A DNA stretch of 64,000 nt, taken from Diphasiastrum complanatum (lineage: Eukaryota; Streptophyta; Lycopodiopsida; Lycopodiales; Lycopodiaceae). A model generated the notes under the pieces. That model ran no database searches. It was not told the DNA's origin and saw only the letters and a list, made by a program, of their open reading frames with translations. Location of the stretch: assembly GCA_029204225.1 (NCBI GenBank), contig CM055095.1, forward strand, positions 77,243,030 through 77,307,029, in the 5' to 3' direction. The position numbers were made by a program, and so were the translations under genes. Of this stretch, positions 34,048 to 45,358 are shown one piece after another. How positions within the stretch are numbered: position 1 is the stretch's first letter; every line of letters starts with the position of its first letter.

Positions 34048-34868
34048 TATAGTCAGAGGTGTACTTCCAACAGATTATCGCCTCAATCCTTTTTATATTT
34101 GAAGCTCTCCCTTCTGTCAGCCGGGCCCCACAGCTCTCTTTTCTTCTTTATTAAATCAGCTTCAATGAAAATATCCCTTCCTCAAACTTAGCACGCCCAC
34201 ATCACCTGAGAGCCAAGTAGGAACCAGGTCATTTGTGTCCAAGCAAGCACACGACAAACGGAACATACCAACCAAAGCAAACATAGAGGATCCCTCTCAA
34301 GCCACAAACCCCCCCTGAGACCGGACGTAGGACCTTTGCCTAGCCGCGCCCACACAAATCTATCACAGAATTAGCCCACGGGGAAACATCCATCCAACCA
34401 TCCGTGCTTTCACCATTAAGCAGCACATTGCCTCAGTCACGCCCCACCACTTTTTGGTCGATAGCCCTTATAGCTAAACGATCGGCAGCTATCCCGCACC
34501 GGCAGCTAACCACCCGTGCTTTACACCCGAATTCGAGCAGCATCTCTGTATCAATGGTTAACCCGTACAGTTCGAATATGTCGCCCCGCACCCCACAAGG
34601 TACAGACCGTGCTTTCACCTACCTAGGCAGCACTTTGCCTCATCCGTCCTACGTGCAGACAGCGCCAGGCCCGAACCGCGAGAACTGACCGTGCTTACAC
34701 CTCGAGGGCAGCACTTTGACTCATCAAGTCCCCCGTTCTGCCGACCACCCCGACCGTGGACGCACCCGTGCTTACACTGTGGGCAGCACCTTGCGCAACG
34801 GTTGTCCTGACAAATCCCAAAAACGTGGCCATCCCTGTGAGACTTGCGTAGCTGACCGGCTAGTCGGC
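34048..34868 (-). other. 5' leader with degenerate repeats
   Basis: Untranslated leader between the primer-binding site and gag. A module of the form CCGTGCTTTCACC...GGCAGCACTTTGCCTCA (plus-strand reading) occurs about five times, near 34401, 34511, 34608, 34688 and 34765, spaced about 75-110 bp apart. It may hold packaging or dimerisation signals. Confidence 0.6.
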
Positions 34869-34880
34869 TCTGATACCACA
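34869..34880 (-). promoter_or_regulatory. Primer-binding site (initiator Met-tRNA)
   Basis: Minus strand reads TGGTATCAGAGC two bases after the 5' LTR end, complementary to the 3' end of plant initiator Met-tRNA. Confidence 0.92.
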
Positions 34881-35800
34881 TGTAGCGCCGGCGCCTCAAA
34901 GGGCGCTGGGACTTGAGCGGTTTCCCCAACACGCGCTTAAGTCTAACATTCATCCATCATGCACTTACGTAAAAGCCAACTCAGAATCGTAACAAGCTTA
35001 ACCATTCAGACTTAAGAAAACTGGAATCCCAACCAACCCGAAAGCCAACTCAGAATCCGTCCCCAAAAGGTAACCAAAGGCAAAGACAAGCCACACATGA
35101 AACCCAAGGCATAGTGGTCGCCAAACTGACCAATTGGCATAGCGGCAAGCCCCATGTCGATGACAGGGACCCTTAGGCGCCAGCGACGCAAAAATGTTGT
35201 AGTAAGGGTCCTTCCACTTGGACCAGTCCCGGAGGCGAAACCGAAATGGTAATCATCCCCAAGGATCAACTTTATTAGATTTGGAAGAGGTTACATTCAT
35301 ACATAGACTGACCGGTCTCGGGGCCACCAACACGTGCTGGGCATTGTGCCTGGCTCGTGCTGGTAGAGGGAGCTGAGACCTGGCGACTGGATTCCTGGCG
35401 CTGGTTGAGCTGCCCAAGTTTCTGTCTGCCGGACTCCCCCTATAGTTCTGCTGTGATTCGGCGCACCCCCTCTGGTTTGAAACATAGTGCTTTCTGGTAA
35501 AGCACGCTTTTTAGGACTTAGTTTTTATTTTGCTGATTAAGCCTGGCAAGCCTGGCATAATCAGTCTGGCTCCCGGACATGGGTCCCGGGAGCCGTCCCG
35601 GCGGCCGAATCAACCTGCTTTCCTGACTAGGCCATGACTCGAGCTCCAGAGCTAGCTCATGACTTTGTGACTACTTGACTGGCTCACCACAGGTCGGAGG
35701 CTCAGTCCTTGACATTCTAACTTGCTCTGGGACCTTAGGGAGTGTCACCCCTTTGAGTCTTACAGGGCACGCTGGGTGCACCCAAGTCAGCTTTACAACA
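34881..35800 (-). repeat. 5' LTR (right copy), 920 bp
   Basis: Same length and apparently the same sequence as 30547-31466. Being the 5' LTR, it should carry the promoter. Confidence 0.95.
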
Positions 35801-35805
35801 GGTCC
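35801..35805. repeat. Target-site duplication GGTCC, right
   Basis: Matches 30542-30546. Confidence 0.9.
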
Positions 35806-36000
35806 CTATTACAGTAATAGAACAAATGCTCCATAGTTTCCTCCTCTAATTGAAAAAAAGATATCCTTATCATGGACAAGCAGATTGATAATGAAAAAGT
35901 TTGGTGTGGCATGAAAAATAAACTTGTTCATCATACTCAAAACAATTGTGACCTCCTTAAACAATGAGAATGGAGAATCATCTCTCTCAATGATGGAGTT
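35806..36000 (-). pseudogene. LINE zf-RVT domain, upstream piece
   Basis: Minus strand reads EEETMEHLFYYCNRT up to the insertion point; with one copy of GGTCC it reads straight on into CGQSLSV at 30541 in the same frame. The HLFYYC...R block is the Zn-ligand-like part of zf-RVT. The rest of the LINE upstream is not preserved as an open frame. Confidence 0.75.
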
Positions 36001-36787
36001 GTCCTTGGAAGATAATGACCAAAATCACACACATAAATAACAAAATGTTGACAATAATGAATTCCATCTCAAAGGAAGTGAATATGACATGAAATGTACA
36101 AAACGCGATGACCAAAAATAGAAGAAATAACATGGAGACCCATTTTTTCGATTTTTTTATATTTTCTTAAAAAATACCCATATTTAAAATGCTTTAAATA
36201 AAGATATTTTAATGCTAGAAAAATGTTTTACTTTGCAAGAAAATTAGTCAAGCTACTAAAATATATATTTTTATTAATAACTCCAAATAGCTTACTTGAA
36301 ATAGTAATACTATTCAAAATAAAATCATTAGACACACAACCACTTAAATAACTAAAATACAAAAATTTGTTTATTTTAAAACAAAAGTTTTTAATTATTT
36401 TTTTAAATTTTAAGAGTTTTTTAAATTACAATTCTTGTATCAAGAGAAATATTTTATAAATTATGATAAAAATTGTAATCAATATTTAAATCTTTACTTA
36501 TATTTGAAATACCTATGTGTGTTCATTGAATATTTAAACGTTAAATGATTACAAATGAAATTATTTTCAAAAAGTTAATACAAAAACACAACAAAAAATT
36601 AAAATATTAAAAACCTGACAGTTCGTTACAATTTTAGTTTTGCTAATATTCAGATCATTAAAAAACTACTAAATTTATCTTTTTAATACAAACAAACTTA
36701 AAAATATTAAATTAATCAAAAAGATTTCAATACACAGTATTTCAAAAAATATTAACGCAATTGTTTTCTAAAATAAAAGAGAATTTA
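36001..36787. other. AT-rich gene-free stretch
   Basis: Very AT-rich, with no open frames or motifs. Confidence 0.4.
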
Positions 36788-37617
36788 TTACTCCCAAAAA
36801 TCATCAAGGTTGTTTACATCGTTCTCTTTTTCTTGAGGAGCCACTACCAACTAAATTAGAATCTAAATCTACTACAGCAACATGTCTGCCTTTCTGAATA
36901 GCACATGCGCTCATAGTGCCGCTACCATGAAATAAGTCCAAAATCCAATCAGCTGGGTGAGAAAAAATATCAATTAAATGATTAATTAATTGTTGTGGCT
37001 TCTGGTAGGGACAAGCCACGTAACCCGTCATTGGATTTTTTAGTTTTTTCGTCACGACTGGATATTGGAACAAGTTGCCAAAACTTGTCAGTCCGAAGGT
37101 GTTGTCATGAAGCATCGAGCGCTTGTCATCCAAAGAATAATAACCAATGGTTATATATTCTATTTCATTGCAAAGTCACGCTCCTCCTGAGTTTCTGACA
37201 TTGGGCTTGTACCTAACAAACAACATTACAACTAAAATAAATTAAAAAAATTCAAGTTGTTTAAGTTATTATTGCTTATACTAAATTTAAAATAAAACTT
37301 TGAATTAAAATACGAATTAATGGATTTCAATGAATTTGAAAGGGAAATCATCATTTAATAATTCCTTCATCTGAAATCCCTATGGTATGTCGGCAATGCA
37401 AAGTTTGTAAGGTCTTTTTTCTTAGAATTTTGAAATTTCTCTGCAATCACCCTCCTCAACTCTGTAAAAGCATGGTTGATCATCAACATTTTTGGTCCTC
37501 CGCAATGGTATCACCCTGTGCTAGTCTTTCCCTGTCCTTTTTTTCTACCTTCGCTTTCAAAATATGTCTTTTGAATTGCTCTGGAAGGACTTTGTTTTTT
37601 TTTTCGGGGGACTGAAA

Positions 37618-37830
37618 AAGAAGAAGCTATGCTTAGCATAGGAGATAAAACATAAGAAGACAAAGAAGAAGCTATGCTTAGCATAGGAGATAAAACACAA
37701 AAAGATCAAGAAGAAGCTATGCTAAGCATAGGAGACAAACCAAAAGGAGATAAAGAAAAAGCTATGCTTAACATAGGAGATAAAACATAAAGAGATAAAG
37801 AAAAAGCTATGCTTAGCATGGGTGAAGTAA
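37618..37830. repeat. 45-bp minisatellite inside the ParB-methylase relic
   Basis: Nearly five units of about 45 bp, each with GAAGCTATGCTTAGCATAGG on the plus strand. The minus-strand frame of the relic reads it as repeats of SPMLSIAFSLSLYVL, and the plus strand as EEAMLSIGDKTQKDQ with two stops. Each unit contains a near-palindrome CTATGCTTAGCATAG. Confidence 0.85.
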
Positions 37831-38588
37831 ATACCATGTCTCTAAACAAAATAAAAAATGGACTTAAAGCCTCGTTTCGGCTGCTCAAATGATAGAGCCT
37901 TTGGCACTCTTCGAAGTCCTGATAGTTTAACCCTGTCACAAGGGCTTCTTGAACTTTCATAAACAATTTATGTCTGCATTTAAAAAACTGTAATTGTTAG
38001 AAATCCTTCCAAATCTTGAGAATCTTTTCATAAAAAAGTGACTTGAAAATAAATATTCAAATCATGAATACTACATCTAAAATTCCTTCCCCATTTTTGC
38101 AAGGGAGAGTTGACCATCTGCAACTCTAGAAAGAACACTTATTATTAGCTCTGACGAGCTAATCTCTTGCATGTTCTTCCACTACGATATTCCTATTTCT
38201 GTAGGGATTGGCTTCAGAGCTTGAGAGACGGCAACTTTCTTTTTTTCCCTTCGAGGCACCCTGAACAGGTTGGCCTTTTATTTGAAAATTCTCCCACTTG
38301 TCAAAAAATTTATCGACAAGGGCCCATACCTAAAACCAAAAAAAAAATTAGTTATTTAGAAGCAATTTAAGGAATATTAAAATAAATTTCAAAATTTGAA
38401 TCTGATACCATACATTTTGAACAGAGCATGCCAAGCCAAGCATAAAAAAAAAATTACCTGGCCACTATGGAAAGCAAGTTGAAAATAAGTATCGTATTTT
38501 GTAAGGCTCTACGTAGGATTTTCTAAATCAAACGGCAGGCCTGTCTCTTGAGCACAAAATGGATCAAAATGCATGGTAACCTAAGTTA

Positions 38589-39471
38589 GGCTCTAATACC
38601 ATATTGAATTCATAAGTGTGGACTGTCCACAACATGTACTTGTGATCTCCTAAGGTGTGCATACCAAGATCAAGACTAGATTGAGATTCAAGATCTATCT
38701 TTGATTCTATGGCAAAAACACACTACTACGTGCATTCAATCACTTCCAACTCTCACTCACACGTGTGGGAAGTGTTCCAAAAATAATCTAAGTAAAAACA
38801 AGCTGCTCTCCTCGGGTAGAGAGAGAAAATCATCATGAGCTCTCGAGTAGAGAGAGAAAGCTAGAAAACCAATTACTCACAAAATCCACTCAATCTCACA
38901 ATCAATTAGATCCAAATGAGATGTACAATGATACTAATAGATCCATGAGCTACCACAATGCCCAATCATGATTGGACCACACTTTTGCCACTTCTTAATC
39001 CTATTGGACCGTTGATCCATTCACATCTAAATTCTATTGGACCATTTTCAAGCATATCTCAAATTCTATTGGACCACTCATGGTTCCACCTCTAAATCCT
39101 ATTGGACCTCTTAAACTTTATCAAACAAAAGCATTACACTTGTCTACACTCTAATTGGCTCAAGTTTCGCCTCCTACTCTATTTTGACTCAATAGTGGCA
39201 TTACAATTGGAAATGGATAATTTGCCATCTATGCCAAATTTGACCCTATCAACATCCTACACCTAGATGCTTGATACAAAAAACATAAGACCCCTATATC
39301 TAACATTTTTAAATTAATTCACAATTCTCCACACGTGGGAACATCCTCCACACATGTGAGATTCACTTACAAACTTCTTTCATAAAAATACCAAGCTAGA
39401 TTTTTGCCAATTTCTCACACAAAGTGCCTTCAGCTCCAATTGATTTACATCTCCAACTTTGGAGACTCTCA
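38589..39471 (-). mobile_element. LTR with primer-binding site inserted in the ParB-methylase relic
   Basis: On the minus strand an LTR-like unit begins TGAGAGTCTCC (39471) and ends TATGAATTCA (38605), followed after three bases by TGGTATTAGAGCC (38601-38589), one base off the Met-tRNA primer-binding site. Only about 15 bases further the methylase coding sequence resumes, so the element is a one-LTR stub produced by deletion. CCACACGTGGG-type words inside are like those near 520 and 930. Confidence 0.6.
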
Positions 39472-40260
39472 TATATTATTTATGAAAAAATCGAATTCTT
39501 TGTATTACGGTCATTTTCATGCGGCAATCCTGATCAATATTATGATCCAAGGCGAGTAATTTTGCTTCATCCACTGTGAGGCTAGCAAATGCAATGGCAC
39601 TAACGGTTCGAAACGAGGGATATTCTTGGGATAACTGTTTTCGGGCCTGTAAACTATGTATGCCCCCAAGAACAAAAAATTGATAAGAATCTAAAACAAA
39701 AATATCAAAATTTGCAACATTGTTGTATTCTGAGGGACATTCCGAGGGGTCAACCAAAACAACAAAAGGCATTACAATGGCCTGGGTATGATTTTTAAAT
39801 TTTATTTTACGATTATGTACATGTGTTTCATTAGGTTCTCTTATTTCCGTTGGCCTATCTCCAGTTATTGGGTCAACATGCGGCCTATCACATTGGTCTA
39901 TATCTAAAATTTTTGTTTTACCAATTTCATTTCTTAATTTACCAACAGAGGTGTCTTGAAGGAGGCGGATGGAAGCACCAGGTAAAGACATAGCAGGTCC
40001 AGGTACATCTTTCTTGCTTTTAGTTGAAGGAATGGAGTTATGGCAATGTGTAGCCATGGTCTTTGGGTGGGACTTGGGTCTGGTTCAGCGGTGGGTTTTG
40101 TGACCTGAGCAGTGGTAGAAGTAGGTCTGCGAGGCCCCATAGATATAGATTTAGCACTCCGTAATGAATATACTGGATCTTTCCTCTCCGCAATAGCAAC
40201 TAGCACCAATTTTAAGCATTGCTTCATGCTCTGAAACACAAAATACAGGTTTACAGCATA

Positions 40261-41282
40261 AATGCAAGTAGGACCCTCTTAGAAAAGTAGAGTGAGCCAC
40301 CTTCTGATGGTGACATCTAGTGGAGAGCATAATTCCACTTGTAGTTTGTGTAATGTGGAAATGCCACTAGGATGTCACCTAAGAAGCTCTCTTGCTTATT
40401 TAAGAGACTCCCCCTGTGTAGAAGGGAAGCTTTGTAAATGTATCTACTCCATGCTAAAATGAGATTATCTTCCATAAGTTTTGATGCATTCTTGAGCTCC
40501 TTGATCATTCTTGTTTCTTGAGTGATGCATTAATGATCTTGCCCCTCCATCTCCTTTGTGTGTGGTTGTAGATGTTAGGAAGGACTAGTTTTCTTGTTTT
40601 CCTTCATTTATGTTTGTGGATTAATATAGGATCAGCATTGTGGCAATCCATCATGAGATGGTTTGTGGTGTAAATCTTGCATTCCATTTCTTGGCATTCT
40701 TTGAGAACCAAGAATCAAGAAATGGTATTTCTTGATCTTTGGAATCTCAAAATTGCTTTAGATTAGTTCTTGTTTTCAGCTTTGTGGTTTAAGGTATGTG
40801 TAGATTAATTGTGATTAGTTTAGAATCTGATTTTACTTTGATTTTACAACAGTAGAAGCAGGTTCTTGGTGTTCAACCTCATTCAGTCTGATCCTTACAT
40901 TGGGCACCTGGTCTGCATGATTAGAGTAGGAAATCATGATTTGTTCTTCCTCCTGGACTGAATGCTGATCTATAGGTTGAACGTTTGATTACATGTTTGA
41001 TTGTAAATGCATGTGATACGGTTGAAGAGAGACGGCCTTGGTTTGTCCTCTGACAGACAAGACATTGTTGCTACATCGATATCAGTCCCTTTCTGCTTGG
41101 TTTGGGCCTTAAAAGAAGCAAGACAATCATTAAGAAAGCCCACAGTCTCTGTTGACATGCAGAAGGAATAGAAAACTCATTAACAGTCTGAGGAAAGAAC
41201 AAGAAGTAAAGTAACAGTAGATTGTAACCAGTAAACAAGATTCGAAGCAAGAATCAATAGACAGACAGAGCATTTGTCAACA
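40261..41282 (+). repeat. LTR of repeat family X, copy 2, 5' truncated
   Basis: Homologous to 2577-3525 and to the minus-strand copy at 47582-50463. It starts in the middle of the family at TAAATGCAAGTAGG, directly next to the ParB-like exon, and ends TTTGTCAACA. TTTGGCGCCATTGC (41283-41296) follows as primer-binding site, which identifies the unit as the LTR of a Ty3/gypsy-like element. Confidence 0.7.
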
Positions 41283-41296
41283 TTTGGCGCCATTGC
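41283..41296 (+). promoter_or_regulatory. Primer-binding site, TGGCGCC type
   Basis: TTTGGCGCCATTGC directly after the LTR end; compare TTTTGGCGCCATTGCC at 1856. Confidence 0.75.
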
Positions 41297-44200
41297 TACT
41301 TTAACCAACACATTTTCAATGTATAAACTGCTGTAATGCTGCCCACACTCAGAATCCTGGCCATAATCGCTCCATCCTTGCACATCTCTGAGTTCTTAGC
41401 CTTTTCTGTTCCTAACTTGCAGTCTAATCTCTGAAACGCAAAACTCCACCTGCACAAGACCTACAATACAAGAACAGTTTAAAGCAAGCATCCACACTTC
41501 CCTCGTCCCCATCACCCTCACAACCTACACCTCCATCAGAACTGCAACGCAAGCACCCGCACACCACATCCAACTCCTGCACACTCCACATGCAAACACA
41601 TCCCTACCTAACCACACTCCACACACCCCTCCCTGCCTTCATCACTCACTTTCCACGCTCTTCCTAACCACGTTCAAGTAACAGACACGACATTACCTTC
41701 ATCCTTCAGACCCACGCTCCCTCCATTCGTTCCACCTCCACATGAGCTTCACACACCATGCAAGCACGACCTACACAACCTACACTCCCGGACTACACAA
41801 TCTGCATGCCATTCCTTCCCTCATCCACCCAGTGCACACATCTCCTCCTGCAAACAATCCACATACTGCATTGCACGCTATCCATATTATTAGTGATTCA
41901 AGGTACGCTGCCAATACATAGCACGATAGAGGGCATCGTTTCGGGACCTACACCTCTTCATAATAAGTGGTTATTATGTCTAGTAGTGTCAACACATACA
42001 TTATATTCTTAACAGATCTAATCCAACACCTCCTAAATGCTCTATTTTCTCCTTCCTTTACAAACTATAAGTGATGTTGCCCATTCCAACTGAGCTGGTC
42101 TATGCAGCTTTGATCTGTATATATGTACAAAATATTACAGCTTTTAGGAATTTACAATTTCGGTCGACATGATGCAATATATACTTCCTTCAACATAATT
42201 TTACAATATCCACGGGAAAACAATTAAGTACTCTTTTTTCATATGAGCAAAATTAGACATAGAAAGGAAAATAACCCATATTTCTAATTATTATAGATGA
42301 AAATGCACTTTATCATCTCACAAATAACCACATAGCTATCTCCTCTTTCTCTTATAGAATAACGATTTTAAATAACTCAATCTCGTTTCTTTTTTAAGAT
42401 TTAAAATGCATTATACACATAAATACGTATAAATATATACATTTACTGAATTAAAAAAAAAAAGAGAAAAAAAAATACATATCAACGTTTTTTTTTTTAA
42501 GACTAAGAAAAACCTACTCTAGTTAATCTCTGTAGAAACTGTTAGAGAGAAACATCATAGTTCTAAGGAATATAAACACTCCTATTTCATACTTGACAAA
42601 ACGAAAATTACTCCATGCATATAAGTACATATAAATAATGCAACTTGCAAGACATGGAGTGCCAATACATACCATCAGTGTCGAATCTTCCGTTTGGCCA
42701 GCTATGGACAGTAGGGCGAGTGTCCTGAATCAATCTTCCTAAAATTGTCCCATCGTTCTAGTAGCAGTTAACTTAAGATCTCAGTCCACAAATATCAGTG
42801 CTCAATTGTCATACACCATGATAATAGCTTTTAGCTCTCTCATTTGGTAGCAATACTCAGGTTGCTCTCAGCACATAAAACAGTATTCATTACATTATTT
42901 CACTTTCTCCAAAGTTCAAACCACATAATCAGCTTCTTGGCATTCATGCCGTCCATTTCAGTTAGAAATTAGTTAATAACGTTATCTGCAGCATGTGTCT
43001 TGCATAAATTTGATCCTTTTTTTTATCACATTTCTCTTTTCCTTTTAGCCACCCCATTTACCCAATCTTACAACAATTTGTACATGGTAATTAACATCTA
43101 TATTTTCTCGCTCTTCTTCTAGAGGCGCACCATGAAATTTGTACATGGTAATCTTTGATTGCACAAAGTGTGTCATTGAAGTTTTTCTTATGAACTCTTT
43201 TTGTTTTGTGTTGCCATCTCCATGTCGTTTTGTTTGACAACATCTATATTGCAATCATTTACACTCTCCACATTCTTTAGTCTCAATTTTATTCTAAAAG
43301 TTGTATTGTCACCATGCATTGATGGGTTTTTTTCTATGCTTGTTGTCCATGGCACAACATGCTTGACCACACAACTAACAAACCTAGGCCAAGGTGAGCT
43401 TGTTTTCTGACCACCCAATCAACGAGATCTTGCAAATTTTGTCCACGTCCTATGTATTTTTTCTAATGGAATGAGATTTGTTTGGTTATTCACAAGATGA
43501 CATACGTGAAATCACTCACCCACAACCCTAATGTCCATATTAAATGCAAATATGAACAGTTTGATGTTTTCACAAGTGATGTTAAATTTCATTTCATAAA
43601 GATCATGGTTATCCTTCAGAAATTATTAATTACTAAAAACCAATTCATACTTCTGAAAAAAAATTCATAGAAAAAACTATACACTTACGTTTGTGTTATA
43701 AAAGGGGGTGTGGGATGTGTAGATGCCCCCCTTTGGAGCGGCCTATGTAGGCCTCACCAAGGGGGCCATTTGCACATCCCCTCACTCTTCTTTAAACAAT
43801 CAAATTTGAGTTCAAATTATTTGATTTTTGGTTTTCATTTTCTTTTCTTGAATCCATTTCAAAATGAAAATTGGATTGAGTTTTTCTCTTCTTTTTTTTG
43901 AAAATGTAGAATTAAAAAAAAATTAACCTCAAAACTTTGTTTGTCATGGCAGGGAGATATTGAAAGGGGGTGAGATAGCAAAAAGATTTTCAAAACTACT
44001 TGGACTTCATAGTTCAAACTTCATTTCATGAAGTTGATTATAGCTATTGACTTGGCCTAGACCCATCCTGGAACTATGTGTTAAATGCCACATATGATTG
44101 GCCAGGGAGTTAATCCAAGGTTGATTAATCACCACTTAGAGTCCCAAAATGTCATAATTTCTATCAAACAAGATCTCTTTTAATGGTAACCACATAAGCA

Positions 44201-45358
44201 CAAAGTTCACAATGAACTTTATTCCACCCATGATCACAAAAGCACATTTTTAATGGTACCCATCAATTGTCATGTGTGTTTTGTCGTTTGTATAATTGGA
44301 AGAATTACAAGTTTCCTAATGAGTTTTGATGACATTGTACATAGCTCCACACTTGATGTCCAATTCCATGATAGTATGTGCATACATCAATAGGTCATGA
44401 TCAATCTAGACAAAGTTACATTGTTGCCAAGGGGCAATGACAACTACTGCAAGTTCCATCTAGAATGATCATGAGGTGTATTGATAACAAAAGTGACCTA
44501 AGTTGCTTGATGGTAGGTGCTCATTTTCTAATGCCATGTATTGTGCCTAAAATGGACCTATACATACTCGTTGTGCTAATGCTTGAGTAGTTATCACAAA
44601 CATCTGGGATTGATTACATTGCCTCAAATCGATGCACTCTTGCGTATTGTGATTGTTCATATCACAAGCCTAATGTACTAACACATGTAGTGCCCTTCTT
44701 GATGAGAATTTTAATTGTATGTGGAGACTCATATACATTAACTTGTAACATGATGACATTTGTTTTGGGACTTGACTTAAAAAAGAGTAATCTTTTTTGG
44801 TGTTTTTTAATGGTCCTAGTTTTAGGCCAAAATCATGGATTTTTTTAATAAATCTCTAATTTTTTTATTAAAAAAGCCAAAAAATGCATCTTTTGTATAA
44901 AAAAACTACAAGTTTTTGTTGCAAACTTCATAAAACCATCATAATTACAAATGAAATAATAATCCAAGAGAACGAATGATTTTTGAAACTTGAAATCCCA
45001 TTGAAATACGAAACGACTTAAATTATATTCGCATATTCTTTTTTAAAGTACATTTTCTATAGAATTTTCACTAATATCAATTCAGAACTTGATATATTCT
45101 CAACAAAAAAAAACCTTGTAAATCAGCTTTTCTCTATTGATGACAAATGGAGGATGATGGTTTTTCCATTATCCAATTCATTCTTTTAATATAGATATAA
45201 TTGACTTTCGTAGATAATTAGTCATTATTAACTCAAAATTTAATGCCAAAACATCTACATCCTATAAATTCAAATCGTCGACTCTTGATTGATTTTTTGG
45301 CAATCTCTTTCTCTTTCCCTTTGGATCTACTTGCAACATTTCGAGTTCCTACACTTTC
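41297..45358. other. Long gene-free stretch
   Basis: 41480-42010 is unusually rich in CAC/CTC words on the plus strand (strand-asymmetric, C much above G). 42050-45350 is AT-rich. A pair of frames near 43045-43418 open on both strands has no motif I can name. No gene is supported. Confidence 0.35.

Larger units (their letters stand above)
30547..35800 (-). mobile_element. Complete young LTR retrotransposon, gag-protease only
   Basis: Two 920-bp LTRs (30547-31466 and 34881-35800) appear identical, the two short ORFs inside each translate the same, and the element is flanked by the 5-bp duplication GGTCC. It is transcribed on the minus strand, so the right copy is the 5' LTR. A primer-binding site for initiator Met-tRNA (TGGTATCAGAGC) abuts the 5' LTR and a polypurine tract (GAGGGGAGGA) abuts the 3' LTR. 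The internal region is 3.4 kb and codes for one 737-residue gag-protease protein with no RT, RNase H or integrase, so it needs enzymes from another element to move. Identical LTRs mean the insertion is recent. Confidence 0.95.
36788..40239 (-). pseudogene. ParB-like / class-beta DNA amino-methyltransferase fusion, decayed
   Basis: Minus strand, 5' to 3'. A ParB-like domain (39476-40057) contains NFDIFVLDSYQFFVLGGIHSLQARKQL, where GGIHxxxA matches the ParB G-x-H-R-x-x-A nuclease motif, followed by AIAFASLTVDEAKLLALDHN. After an LTR insertion comes an exon with DPFCAQETGLPFDLENP (38461-38575), spliced by GT-AG to VWALVDKFFDKWENFQIKG (38160-38329), then LSRVADGQLSLAKMGKEF and VQEALVTGLNYQDFEECQRLYHLS (37820-37970). 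The methyltransferase part has motif IV, CIADIP-stop-GF (37380-37394; DIPYG expected), then YSLDDKRSMLHDN, FQYPVV, YQKPQQLINHLIDIFS, and motif I WILDLFHGSGTMSACAIQKGRHVAVVDLD. The tail is DVNNLDDFWE. Motif IV before motif I defines the beta class (N6-adenine or N4-cytosine). Stops and frameshifts make it a pseudogene. I know no named plant gene with this architecture. Confidence 0.75.

Noticed and set aside
33530-34102. 190-codon plus-strand ORF
   Set aside because: Antisense shadow of the gag ORF with no motif of its own.
43045-43418. Opposed open frames that might be a small gene
   Set aside because: No motif, no splice logic, and both strands are open, which suggests chance.
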